This document shows, in pieces, positions 29,117 through 36,351 of a DNA stretch of 64,000 nucleotides. The stretch comes from Zoogloeaceae bacterium (GTDB taxonomy: Bacteria > Pseudomonadota > Gammaproteobacteria > Burkholderiales > Rhodocyclaceae): contig JACKLZ010000004.1 of the NCBI GenBank assembly GCA_024235675.1, positions 57,501 through 121,500 on the forward strand. Direction: 5' to 3'. The stretch's first letter is position 1, and every line of letters starts with the position of its first letter. A program made the position numbers and the translations under genes. The notes under the pieces were generated by a model, which saw only the letters and a program-made list of their open reading frames with translations, ran no database searches and had not been told where the DNA came from.

Positions 29117-29603
29117 CATCGATGGCTTGCGCCGCGTGCTGGCGCAAACACGGACGATTGCGGTGGTCGGCTTGTCGGCCAAATGGAATCGCCCCAGTTT
29201 TTTTGCCGCGCAGTACATGCAGCAGCGTGGCTACACCATCATTCCGGTCAACCCGGCGTACGACACCGTGCTGGGGCAGACCTGTTATCCGAGCCTGCGC
29301 GACATCCCGGGCCGGGTGGATATGGTCGATTGCTTTCGCAAGCCCGAAGATCTGCTGCCGATCGTGGACGACGCGATCGCCATCGGCGCGCGCAGTCTGT
29401 GGCTGCAACTGGGGGTGATCAATCACGAGGCCGTTGCGCGGGCGGAGGCGGCGGGTCTTGAGGTGGTGATGGATCGCTGCGTGAAGATAGAGTTCGCCCG
29501 CCTGTTTGGCGGCTTGGGCTGGTTCGGCGTCAATACCGGGGTGATTTCCAGCAAGCGCCCGGTGCCACTGCCGCGCGGTGATGTGGACACGCGCGGCGCG
29601 TAG
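29106..29603 (+). CDS. CoA-binding (Rossmann) domain protein
   Basis: The 165-residue protein has the CoA-binding Rossmann motif of the YccU/succinyl-CoA-ligase-alpha type: TIAVVGLSAKWNRPS, then VNPAYDTVLGQTCYPSL. It ends in a short conserved tail. It overlaps the gluQ 3' end by 11 bases, with AAGGAGAG before the ATG. The family is widespread but has no established reaction. Confidence 0.85.
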   Translation: MIDDIDGLRRVLAQTRTIAVVGLSAKWNRPSFFAAQYMQQRGYTIIPVNPAYDTVLGQTCYPSLRDIPGRVDMVDCFRKPEDLLPIVDDAIAIGARSLWLQLGVINHEAVARAEAAGLEVVMDRCVKIEFARLFGGLGWFGVNTGVISSKRPVPLPRGDVDTRGA

Positions 29604-29622
29604 TTCGCCTGCCGGGTGTGGG

Positions 29623-30813
29623 TCAGCGCGGTGTGGTGTAGCGGTCGCCGCCGTAGCCCGATAGCCCCACCGCAAAGCGCACCAGGCCGTAGGCGATCCA
29701 GTGAAGGCCGCGCCTGAGCAGCGATTTGTGGCGCCACAGGTTGGGGTCGAGTTCGGTCGCGCCGTCGCGCATCGCGTGTTCAAGGCGTGCGCGAAGCTGC
29801 CGGGCAAAGCCGGTGTCCCGGACGATGACGTTGCCTTCGCGTGCCAGCAGCAGACTGAACGGGTCGAAGTTGCTGGAGCCGACGGTCGCCCAGTGATTGT
29901 CGATGACCGCCACCTTGGCGTGCAGAAAGCTGCGGTGATATTCAAAAATCCGGACCCCGTGGCGCAGCATGGCAGGGTAGAGGGCTTTGGTGGCGTAGTG
30001 CTGCAGGGCGTATTCAACCCGCCCCTGCAGCACGATGATGACGCGCACGCCCCGGTCGGCTGCGCCGGTCAAGGCCTTGCGTACGCGTCGACCGGGCAAA
30101 AAATAGGCATTGGCGATCACGATCTCGTCGGTGGCGCGGGCAATCGCGTCGAGATAGGCGGTCTCGATGTCACGCCGGTGGCGCAGGTTGTCGCGAATGA
30201 CAAAGGCGGCGGTGATGTTTCCTGCCGTGTCGGTGCGCGGTGTTGTCGTGTCCGTCAGGCGCAGGCGCTGGCGAAAGCTGGCCCAGGCGACGAGTTCCCA
30301 CAGGCGACGGGTGCTGTCGTGAATCGGCTGCAGCAAGGGGCCTTCGATGCGGATGGCGTAGTCGTGGCGCGGATGCTCGGGCGCGGCGGTGTTGTGGTCG
30401 TCGATGATGTTGATGCCGCCCACAAACGCCACCCGCCCATCGATGCTTGCCAGCTTGCGGTGCAGGCGTCGCAAGCGGTGGCGACGCAGCAGCAGGCGCC
30501 CCACCTCGCGTCGATACACCAGCATGCGTACGCCTTTGTCGAGCAGGATGTTCATGTGGCTGGCGACAAAGTCGCGGCTGCCAAAACCGTCGACCAGCAG
30601 GCTGACCACCACGCCGCGCTCGGCGGCACGCACCAGGGCGTCGGCGATCATCTCGCCGATACGATCGTGGCGGAAGATGTAGGTCTCCAGAAACACTTCC
30701 TTGCGCGCGTGATCGATGGCCGAGGCCAGGGCGGGAAAGAATTCGGCGCCGGTCTCGAGCAGCGTGATGGTGTTGCCCTTACTGAAGTGCGGCCACAGCT
30801 CGCTCGGGATCAT
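29623..30813 (-). CDS. clsB: Phospholipase D-family cardiolipin synthase, ClsB type
   Basis: The 396-residue protein has two HKD motifs: HRKLASID at about 120 and HAKVAVID near the C-terminal third, each followed by a conserved G/S block (VGGIN; VGSSNFD). The N-terminus (GNTITLLETGAEFFPALASAI) matches ClsB rather than ClsA, with no N-terminal membrane helices. It overlaps the upstream EEP-family gene by four bases, reproducing the ybhP-clsB pairing of E. coli. It makes cardiolipin by transphosphatidylation at the inner membrane. Confidence 0.88.
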   Translation of the reverse strand: MIPSELWPHFSKGNTITLLETGAEFFPALASAIDHARKEVFLETYIFRHDRIGEMIADALVRAAERGVVVSLLVDGFGSRDFVASHMNILLDKGVRMLVYRREVGRLLLRRHRLRRLHRKLASIDGRVAFVGGINIIDDHNTAAPEHPRHDYAIRIEGPLLQPIHDSTRRLWELVAWASFRQRLRLTDTTTPRTDTAGNITAAFVIRDNLRHRRDIETAYLDAIARATDEIVIANAYFLPGRRVRKALTGAADRGVRVIIVLQGRVEYALQHYATKALYPAMLRHGVRIFEYHRSFLHAKVAVIDNHWATVGSSNFDPFSLLLAREGNVIVRDTGFARQLRARLEHAMRDGATELDPNLWRHKSLLRRGLHWIAYGLVRFAVGLSGYGGDRYTTPR

Positions 30814-31559
30814 GCTGGCCAGGCCAGATCGGCGGTGAGCGCCGCATGGTCGGAGATGCGTGACCAGGGCTGACCGAAGTGCACCTGGCTGGCACTCACG
30901 TCGAGCCCGCGCACATAGATGCGATCGAGCCGGAACAGCGGCAGGCGGCTCGGAAAGCTGCGCGCCGGCGCGCCGCTTTCGCCGGCAAAGGCTTCGGAGA
31001 CACCGAGACGTTCGGTGAGCTGCGCGTCGGCGTGGTTGCGCCAGTCGTTGAAGTCGCCGGCGATCAGCAGCGGCGCGTCCTTGCCGGCGAGCGTCTCCAT
31101 GCGTCGGGCGAGGGCGTCCATCTGCCGGCGTCGGCTGCCGGCCATCAGGCCCAGATGCACGCAGACGCAGTGGATGGTGGGCAGGTCGGGGCCGGGCGAG
31201 ATTTCGCAGTGGAGCAGGCCGCGACGCTCGAAGCGGTGGTCCGACACGTCCTGGTTGTGCGTGCTCAGAATCGGGAAGCGGCTGAGAATCGCATTGCCAT
31301 GGTGGCCGTGGTCATAGATGGCGTTGCCGCCGTAAGCGCTGGCCGGCCAGATGTCGCGGGCGAGGAATTCGTGTTGCGGCTCGACCGGCCAGTCCGGGTG
31401 GCGCGTGGCATGGCGAAAGTGCAGGCCCTGCACCTCTTGCAGGAAGACGATATCCACTTCCAGCTGGCGCAGCCGGTCGCGCAACTCGTGAATCACCATG
31501 CGGCGATTGAACTGCGAGAAGCCCTTGTGGATGTTGTAGGTACAAATGCGCAAGCTCAT
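30810..31559 (-). CDS. Endonuclease/exonuclease/phosphatase family protein (YbhP-like)
   Basis: The 249-residue protein has the EEP fold motifs: TYNIHKG, VDIVFLQEVQG, HHGNAILSRFPI, the CVHLG segment, IAGDFNDWRNHA and a final SDHAAL. No signal peptide is evident. It is cotranscribed with the clsB-like gene, so a lipid or phosphodiester substrate is plausible but unproven. It is divergent from the RuBisCO-like gene. Confidence 0.87.
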   Translation of the reverse strand: MSLRICTYNIHKGFSQFNRRMVIHELRDRLRQLEVDIVFLQEVQGLHFRHATRHPDWPVEPQHEFLARDIWPASAYGGNAIYDHGHHGNAILSRFPILSTHNQDVSDHRFERRGLLHCEISPGPDLPTIHCVCVHLGLMAGSRRRQMDALARRMETLAGKDAPLLIAGDFNDWRNHADAQLTERLGVSEAFAGESGAPARSFPSRLPLFRLDRIYVRGLDVSASQVHFGQPWSRISDHAALTADLAWPA

Positions 31560-31588
31560 GGCAGACGGAGGCTCCCGGCCAAAGACGG

Positions 31589-31650
31589 CATAATCCGGGG
31601 GGCGACCGGTGCAAGCACCGATCGAAAACCCCGTATGAAAAGGTATACCA
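31589..31650 (+). promoter_or_regulatory. Structured 5' leader of the RuBisCO-like/cupin operon
   Basis: CATAAT at 31589-31594 could be a -10 box. From 31596 the sequence folds compactly: CGGGG (31596-31600) pairs with CCCCG (31629-31633). Inside it, bases 31603-31612 pair with 31615-31624, with one mismatch and a tight CAAG loop. The arrangement leaves an A-rich joiner (GAAAA) and a later GGTATACC palindrome at 31642. AAAAGG at 31638-31643 is the only ribosome-binding-like stretch, about 15 bases from the start codon. I could not match it to a known SAM, SAH or other riboswitch consensus. A regulatory role is inference. Confidence 0.45.
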
Positions 31651-31657
31651 GACTCCG

Positions 31658-32758
31658 ATGAAATGGATGCATGTCACTTACCGGATTGCGGCCTCGGCCG
31701 AGGACATTGATGCCCGCGCCGAGGCGCTGGCTCGCGAGCAAAGCGTGGAGTGCCCGGCCGCCGCGGTACGCGATCTGCGGGTGCGCGAGGCGGTGATGGG
31801 CAAGGTGGTGGCGATCGGCCCCGATGGGCCGGATCACTTCCGGGCGTGTATCGCGCTGGCGCTGGAGACGGTGGGCGACGATGCCGGCCAGTTGCTCAAC
31901 ATGTTGTTCGGCAACGCCTCCCTGCAACCCGATGTGAGCCTGCTCGACGTGGCCTGGCCCGATGGCCTGCCCGAATTGCCCGGTCCGCGCTTTGGTGTGG
32001 CCGGGGTGCGCGAGCGCCTCGGCGTGCCGCGCGGGGCGATTACCTGCACCGCGCTCAAGCCGGTCGGCAGTTCGGTCGCGGCGCTGGCGGCCCTGGCGGG
32101 TCAGCAGGCGCGCGCCGGCTTTCACCTGATCAAGGATGACCACGGGCTGGCCGACCCGGTCAGTGCGCCGTTTGCCGAGCGCGTGCCCGCCATTCAGGCG
32201 GCGGTCGATGCGGCCAACCGTGACACCGGCGGGCGCTGTGTGTATGCGCCGAATCTGTCGGGTGGCCCGCGCGCCGTGCAGCGGCAGCTGGCGGTGTGTC
32301 GCCAGGCCGGCGTCGGCGCGGTGATGCTCTGCCCGCTGGTGCTGGGTGTATCGCAGGTGGTGGAGCTGGTGCGAGACGAACTCGACGTGCCGGTGCTGGC
32401 GCATCCCGCGCTGGGTGGCGCTTTGCGCATTGACCCGGCCTTGCTGTTTGGTACGGTGTTCCGCCTGCTGGGCGCCGATATGGTCATCTTCCCCAACCAC
32501 GGCGGGCGTTTCAGCTATGACGTGGCGACCTGTCAGCGCATTGCCGCCGCCTTGGCCGCGCCGCTGGGCGGGTATCGCCCTGCGCTGCCGGTGCCGGCCG
32601 GCGGCATGACGCCCGAGCGGGTGGGTGAGATGTGCGCGAGCTATGGCGAGGATGTGGTCTTGCTGGTCGGCGGCGCCTTGCTGGCAGCCGACGACCCGGC
32701 GGGGGCGATGCGGGGCTTTGTCGAGGCCGTGGCGGCCCAGGGAGTGAAACATGGATGA
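31658..32758 (+). CDS. RuBisCO-like protein (form IV), probable methylthioribulose-1-phosphate isomerase
   Basis: The 366-residue protein is homologous to the RuBisCO large subunit along its length: N-terminal MHVTYRI, LLNMLFGNASLQPDV, and barrel motifs. TALKPVG carries K134 (position of Lys175). LIKDDHGLAD carries K159, the carbamylated-Lys position, and D161, but the following Glu204 position is His162. The loop-6 catalytic Lys334 is absent; the segment reads FPNHGGRFSYD. It therefore should not fix CO2. The KDDH form and the overlapping cupin gene fit the R. rubrum-type protein, which isomerises 5-methylthioribulose-1-phosphate. An enolase (MtnW) or another RLP activity cannot be excluded. 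M4 is an alternative start. Confidence 0.85.
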   Translation: MKWMHVTYRIAASAEDIDARAEALAREQSVECPAAAVRDLRVREAVMGKVVAIGPDGPDHFRACIALALETVGDDAGQLLNMLFGNASLQPDVSLLDVAWPDGLPELPGPRFGVAGVRERLGVPRGAITCTALKPVGSSVAALAALAGQQARAGFHLIKDDHGLADPVSAPFAERVPAIQAAVDAANRDTGGRCVYAPNLSGGPRAVQRQLAVCRQAGVGAVMLCPLVLGVSQVVELVRDELDVPVLAHPALGGALRIDPALLFGTVFRLLGADMVIFPNHGGRFSYDVATCQRIAAALAAPLGGYRPALPVPAGGMTPERVGEMCASYGEDVVLLVGGALLAADDPAGAMRGFVEAVAAQGVKHG

Positions 32759-33200
32759 GCAGCCGATTCGACGGGCGCAGCCCGGCTACCGTTGGGAGGC
32801 GGTCGATGTGCTGGCCTACAAGACCGAGGGGGCTGCGCCGTTCAAGGACGTGACGCGTCAGTGCCTGTTCCGGGCCGATGATCTGGGCTGTGAGCTGCGT
32901 TACTTCGAGGTGGCCGCCGAAGGGCATTCCACACTGGAGCGACACGAACACGCGCATGCGGTGATGGTGCTGCGCGGGCGCGGCGCCTGCCTGGTGGGCG
33001 AGCGTGTTCAGGCTATCGGTCCGCAGGACCTGATTCACATCCCGGCCTGGACCTGGCACCAGTTTCGTGCCAATAGTGCCGAGCCGCTCGGCTTTTTGTG
33101 CATGGTGAATGCCGCGCGCGACCGGCCGCAGCTGCCAAGCGATGCCGAGCTGGCGGCACTCAGGCGCAACCCGATGATCGCCGCCTTCATCCGCAGTTGA
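32751..33200 (+). CDS. Small cupin, probable methylthioxylulose-5-phosphate sulfur-releasing enzyme
   Basis: The 149-residue single cupin starts inside the last codons of the RuBisCO-like gene (8-base overlap), so the two are translationally coupled. Motif 1 is HEHAHAVMVLRGRG with H65, H67 and H69, lacking the usual Glu. Motif 2 is DLIHIPAWTWHQF with H103. In the R. rubrum shunt a cupin beside the RuBisCO-like protein releases methanethiol from 1-methylthioxylulose-5-phosphate to give DXP. That role is inferred here from gene pairing and fold, not from diagnostic residues. Confidence 0.75.
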   Translation: MDEQPIRRAQPGYRWEAVDVLAYKTEGAAPFKDVTRQCLFRADDLGCELRYFEVAAEGHSTLERHEHAHAVMVLRGRGACLVGERVQAIGPQDLIHIPAWTWHQFRANSAEPLGFLCMVNAARDRPQLPSDAELAALRRNPMIAAFIRS

Positions 33201-33281
33201 TGCCGGGCGATGGTTCGGCCCGGCATTGGATACAGGCGGCGCCAGCGGCGCGGCATTGAAGATTCGAGCACTGCATGCAAC

Positions 33282-33310
33282 AAAAACGGCGCCGATCGGG
33301 CGCCGTTTTT
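33282..33310. terminator. Bidirectional terminator between cupin and nadA
   Basis: AAAAACGGCGCC and GGCGCCGTTTTT pair perfectly (12 bp) around GATCG. A-run and T-run lie at the two sides, so it can terminate both the plus-strand cupin and minus-strand nadA transcripts. Confidence 0.92.
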
Positions 33311-33329
33311 GCGTGTATCGATGAGCGGT

Positions 33330-34430
33330 TCAGGACACGGAGAGCATGCGCTCCAGCGCGACCTTGGCCATCTCGGCTTCGTGCGGCGGCACCGAGATGC
33401 GGTTGACCACCTTGCCTTCGACGAGGTTCTCCAGCGTCCAGGCCAGGTGCTGCGGATCGATGCGCTGCATGGTCGAGCACATGCACACGGTCGGCGCCAT
33501 GAACTCGACGATGGTGCCGCGCGGTTTTTCTTCTTCGGCCAGGCGGTTGACCAGATTCAGCTCGGTGCCCACCAGCCAGCGCGAGCCATCGGCGCCGGCC
33601 TTGATGGTCTTGATGATGTACTCGGTCGAGCCGACATAGTCGGAGTTCTTGCACACCTCGAGGTTGCTCTCGGGGTGGGAGATGACGAAGCCGTCCGGAT
33701 GCTGCATGCGCCAGCGGCGGATGTGGCTCTCCTGGAACATCTGGTGCACCGAGCAGTGGCCTTTCCACAGCAGGATGCGCGCCTTCTTGATTTGCTCGGG
33801 GGTGAGGCCGCCGTATTCCTGGTCCGGGTCCCAGACCACCATTTCGTCGAGCGGGATGTCTTGCTTGTAGCCGGTCCAGCGGCCGAGGTGCTGGTCGGGG
33901 AAGAACAACACCTTCTCACGCTGCTTGAACGACCAGTCGAGAATCGTCGGTGCGTTGGTGGAGGTGCACACGATGCCGCCGTGCTCGCCACAGAAGGCTT
34001 TGAGGTCGGCCGCCGAGTTGATGTAGGTGACCGGGGTGATGTGCTCATCGGGGTTGCCCAGCACTTCGGTCAGCTCGCGCCAGCAGCGTTCAACCTTGGC
34101 CAGGTTGGCCATGTCGGCCATCGAACAGCCGGCGGCCAGGTCGGGCAGGATGGCGATCTGCTGGTCGCTGGACAGGATGTCGGCCACTTCGGCCATGAAG
34201 TGCACGCCGCAAAACACGATGTATTCGGCATCGGTTTCAGAGGCCAGCTTGGCCAGCTTGAGCGAGTCGCCGGTCAGGTCGGCGTATTGATAGACGTCGG
34301 CACGCTGGTAGTGATGGCATAGCAGTACCGCCTTGTCGCCCAACTTGGCGCGCGCGGCGCGAATGCGTGCGTGGGCGTCCTCGTCCTTGAGGGCGTTGAA
34401 GCGGTCAAAATTGATGGTGGCGACTTCCAT
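33330..34430 (-). CDS. nadA: Quinolinate synthase A
   Basis: The 366-residue protein has the three cluster cysteines of the long proteobacterial NadA: FCGVHFMAEVADIL, GGIVCTSTNA and PTVCMCSTMQRIDP. Substrate-site blocks LCHHYQRADVYQYAD and PDLAAGCSMADM are also present. It condenses iminoaspartate with dihydroxyacetone phosphate to quinolinate for NAD synthesis, using an oxygen-sensitive [4Fe-4S] cluster. nadB and nadC are not in this window. Confidence 0.95.
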   Translation of the reverse strand: MEVATINFDRFNALKDEDAHARIRAARAKLGDKAVLLCHHYQRADVYQYADLTGDSLKLAKLASETDAEYIVFCGVHFMAEVADILSSDQQIAILPDLAAGCSMADMANLAKVERCWRELTEVLGNPDEHITPVTYINSAADLKAFCGEHGGIVCTSTNAPTILDWSFKQREKVLFFPDQHLGRWTGYKQDIPLDEMVVWDPDQEYGGLTPEQIKKARILLWKGHCSVHQMFQESHIRRWRMQHPDGFVISHPESNLEVCKNSDYVGSTEYIIKTIKAGADGSRWLVGTELNLVNRLAEEEKPRGTIVEFMAPTVCMCSTMQRIDPQHLAWTLENLVEGKVVNRISVPPHEAEMAKVALERMLSVS

Positions 34431-34484
34431 GTCGGTCCTTGTGATCGGGTACGCGTGTCAGACAGTGTGCGGGAGAATCCGTTC

Positions 34485-34937
34485 TCAGCCTTGTTGCCAG
34501 GGAAGCCCGGCCTTGCGCCAGCCGCCGATGGCGTTGCGGCGGCCGCGCGCATCCTTGTCGCCTTCGAAGCCTTCGAGCACGTTGTAGCTGTTGGTATAGC
34601 CGGCTTCGGTCGCGACGGCGGCGGCCTTGCTCGAGCGTTGGCCGCTGCGGCAGATGAACAGCACCATGGCTTCCGGATCGATCTGGCGCTTGAGTTCGGT
34701 CAGGAAGTGGGGGTTGGGCTGGTTGCCCGGGTAGCTCATCCACTCGATTTCAGCGGCGCCGGGAATGCGTCCGACCCAGTCCCATTCGGCGCGGGTGCGC
34801 ACATCGACCAGGCGGGTGCCCGGGGCGGCCTGCCAGAGCTCATGCGCTTCGGTCGGGGTCAGTGCGCCGGCGTAGGGAAGGTTCAGGTCGCGGGCGCGCT
34901 GTTGCGCCAGCGAAAGAATGTCAGTGAGTGTGCCCAT
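34485..34937 (-). CDS. Rhodanese-like domain protein
   Basis: The 150-residue single rhodanese domain starts MGTLTDILSLAQQRARDL at 34937. The frame is open far upstream, but homology begins here. The active-site loop is LFICRSGQRSS with the catalytic Cys. Conserved VDVRTRAEWDWVGRIPGA precedes it. It probably transfers sulfane sulfur or handles persulfide. It faces the divergent cation-efflux gene with a 49-base gap holding both promoters. Confidence 0.88.
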   Translation of the reverse strand: MGTLTDILSLAQQRARDLNLPYAGALTPTEAHELWQAAPGTRLVDVRTRAEWDWVGRIPGAAEIEWMSYPGNQPNPHFLTELKRQIDPEAMVLFICRSGQRSSKAAAVATEAGYTNSYNVLEGFEGDKDARGRRNAIGGWRKAGLPWQQG

Positions 34938-34986
34938 GGCGGCGATCCGGCTAGAATGGCGGACTCGCAAGTATACCCGTTCAGCC

Positions 34987-36165
34987 ATGACTGGCGAAGC
35001 CAAGCCCACCCCCATGCCGATTGACGACGCCCAGCGCTCGCGCCAGACCCAGCAGGTCACGCTCGTCGCGATGGCCACCAACCTGACGCTGACCGTGTTG
35101 CAGCTGATTGTCGGCCTGTTCGCCAACGCCTTCAGTCTGGTGGCCGATGCCATGCACACACTGTCGGATCTGCTGACCGACGGTCTGGTGTTGCTGGCCG
35201 CACGCAAAGGGGCCGACCCGGCCGACGCCAATCATCCCTACGGGCACGATCGCATCGAAACCGTGGTGTCGATGTTCCTCGGACTGGTATTGGTGGTGGT
35301 GGGCTGCGGTTTTTTGTGGAGCGCCGGCGTCCGTATTCAAGCCGCCGAGGCCTTGCCGCCGTTGCACCCCATCGCCTTGTGGATGGCTTTGGGCACCCTG
35401 GCGGCCAAAGAAGCCTTGTTCCGTTTTACGCTCGCGGCCAGTCGCCGGCTCGATTCGCGCATGCTCGAAGCCAACGCTTGGCATGCGCGTACCGATGCGG
35501 CCTCGTCGCTGGTGGTGGCGGTCGGTATTGGCGGCGGCTTGCTCGGCTATCGCTTTGTCGAGCCGCTGGCGGCCGCGCTGGTCGGTTTCATGATTCTGCG
35601 TATGGGCGTCATGTTGGCGGCAGCGGCGATCCGCGAATTGGTCGACACGGCGGTCTCCGAAGAGGTGGTGAACAAGATTCGCGACACCATCGCCGCAACA
35701 CCTGGTGCGCGCGGTGTGCACGATCTGCGCACGCGCCGGATGGCGCATCGCATTCTGTGCGATGCCCATGTGCTGGTGGATCCACGCATCAGCGTGTCCG
35801 AAGGGCATGCCATTGCCGAGGCGGTGCGTCTGCGGGTGTGCCGGCAGCATGCCAATGTGCAGGATGTGCTCGTGCATATCGATGCCGAAGACGATCTCGA
35901 TGTGCCGGTGATTCCCGCCGGGCCGATACCTGATCGGCAGACCTTGGCCGATTGGCTGCCCGGCCTGCTGGGTGACGAGGTTCCTGCGCCGAAGCGCATG
36001 CTGATCCACCATCTCGGTGGTCGGGTCGAGCTTGAGCTGTTTTTTCCGTTGCCCTGGCTTTCCGTCGATGGGCGAGTCGAACAACTGGCGGCGCGGCTGA
36101 ATGAACGTCTGCCCGAGCACCCGGAGATCCGGGCGGTGCGCTTGCACGGGCTGGTTGCACCTTGA
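34987..36165 (+). CDS. Cation diffusion facilitator family transporter
   Basis: The 392-residue protein has six transmembrane segments (about 28-210). The metal-site residues are visible: SLVADAMHTLSDLLTD with the DxxHxxxD pattern, HPYGHDRIE in loop 2-3, and NAWHARTDAASS on helix 5. The C-terminal cytoplasmic domain is longer than usual, with a second ACT-like portion (about 290-390). It exports Zn, Fe, Mn or similar divalent ions in exchange for protons; specificity is not readable. An NtrC box for glnA overlaps its stop codon. Confidence 0.9.
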   Translation: MTGEAKPTPMPIDDAQRSRQTQQVTLVAMATNLTLTVLQLIVGLFANAFSLVADAMHTLSDLLTDGLVLLAARKGADPADANHPYGHDRIETVVSMFLGLVLVVVGCGFLWSAGVRIQAAEALPPLHPIALWMALGTLAAKEALFRFTLAASRRLDSRMLEANAWHARTDAASSLVVAVGIGGGLLGYRFVEPLAAALVGFMILRMGVMLAAAAIRELVDTAVSEEVVNKIRDTIAATPGARGVHDLRTRRMAHRILCDAHVLVDPRISVSEGHAIAEAVRLRVCRQHANVQDVLVHIDAEDDLDVPVIPAGPIPDRQTLADWLPGLLGDEVPAPKRMLIHHLGGRVELELFFPLPWLSVDGRVEQLAARLNERLPEHPEIRAVRLHGLVAP

Positions 36166-36172
36166 TGGTGCG
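36156..36172 (+). promoter_or_regulatory. NtrC-binding site 1 upstream of glnA
   Basis: TGCACC-TTGAT-GGTGCG matches the NtrC consensus TGCACC-N5-GGTGCA with one end mismatch. Its centre lies about 127 bases before the predicted glnA start of transcription. It overlaps the stop codon of the upstream transporter gene. Confidence 0.85.
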
Positions 36173-36185
36173 CCGTAAGAATTGA

Positions 36186-36202
36186 TGCACCGTTGTGGTG
36201 CG
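36186..36202 (+). promoter_or_regulatory. NtrC-binding site 2 upstream of glnA
   Basis: TGCACC-GTTGT-GGTGCG is a second near-perfect NtrC box, 30 bases from the first (about three helical turns). Its centre is about -97. The tandem spacing resembles the enhancer of enteric glnAp2. Confidence 0.87.
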
Positions 36203-36264
36203 CTGGCGTTCCGGCTTGGCCCCGAATTGGGGCGAAAAGGGTCGTCGTTTCGTGGGGTAAGTCA

Positions 36265-36280
36265 TGGCATGATATCTGCT
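36265..36280 (+). promoter_or_regulatory. Sigma-54 promoter of glnA
   Basis: TGGCATGATATCTGCT has the invariant GG-N10-GC spacing of -24/-12 promoters. Transcription should start near 36291, leaving a leader of about 60 bases before glnA. With the two NtrC boxes upstream it forms a standard nitrogen-regulated promoter. Confidence 0.85.
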
Positions 36281-36351
36281 ATGAAAAACCCCGTTGATTT
36301 GCCAGTGATGGCAGGTTTTGTCTAATTCGTCTCACCACGCTAGGAGTGACC

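Noticed and set aside
28380..30017. 545-codon minus-strand frame across gluQ and the CoA-binding gene
   Set aside because: Its product is Pro/Arg/Ala-biased and overlaps three well-supported genes.
31589..31657. A known SAM-II, SAM/SAH, SAH or fluoride riboswitch
   Set aside because: I compared remembered consensus cores and found no match; only a structured leader can be claimed.
31658..32758. A true CO2-fixing RuBisCO large subunit
   Set aside because: The loop-6 Lys is missing and the Glu of KDDE is His; there is no small subunit, activase or phosphoribulokinase nearby.
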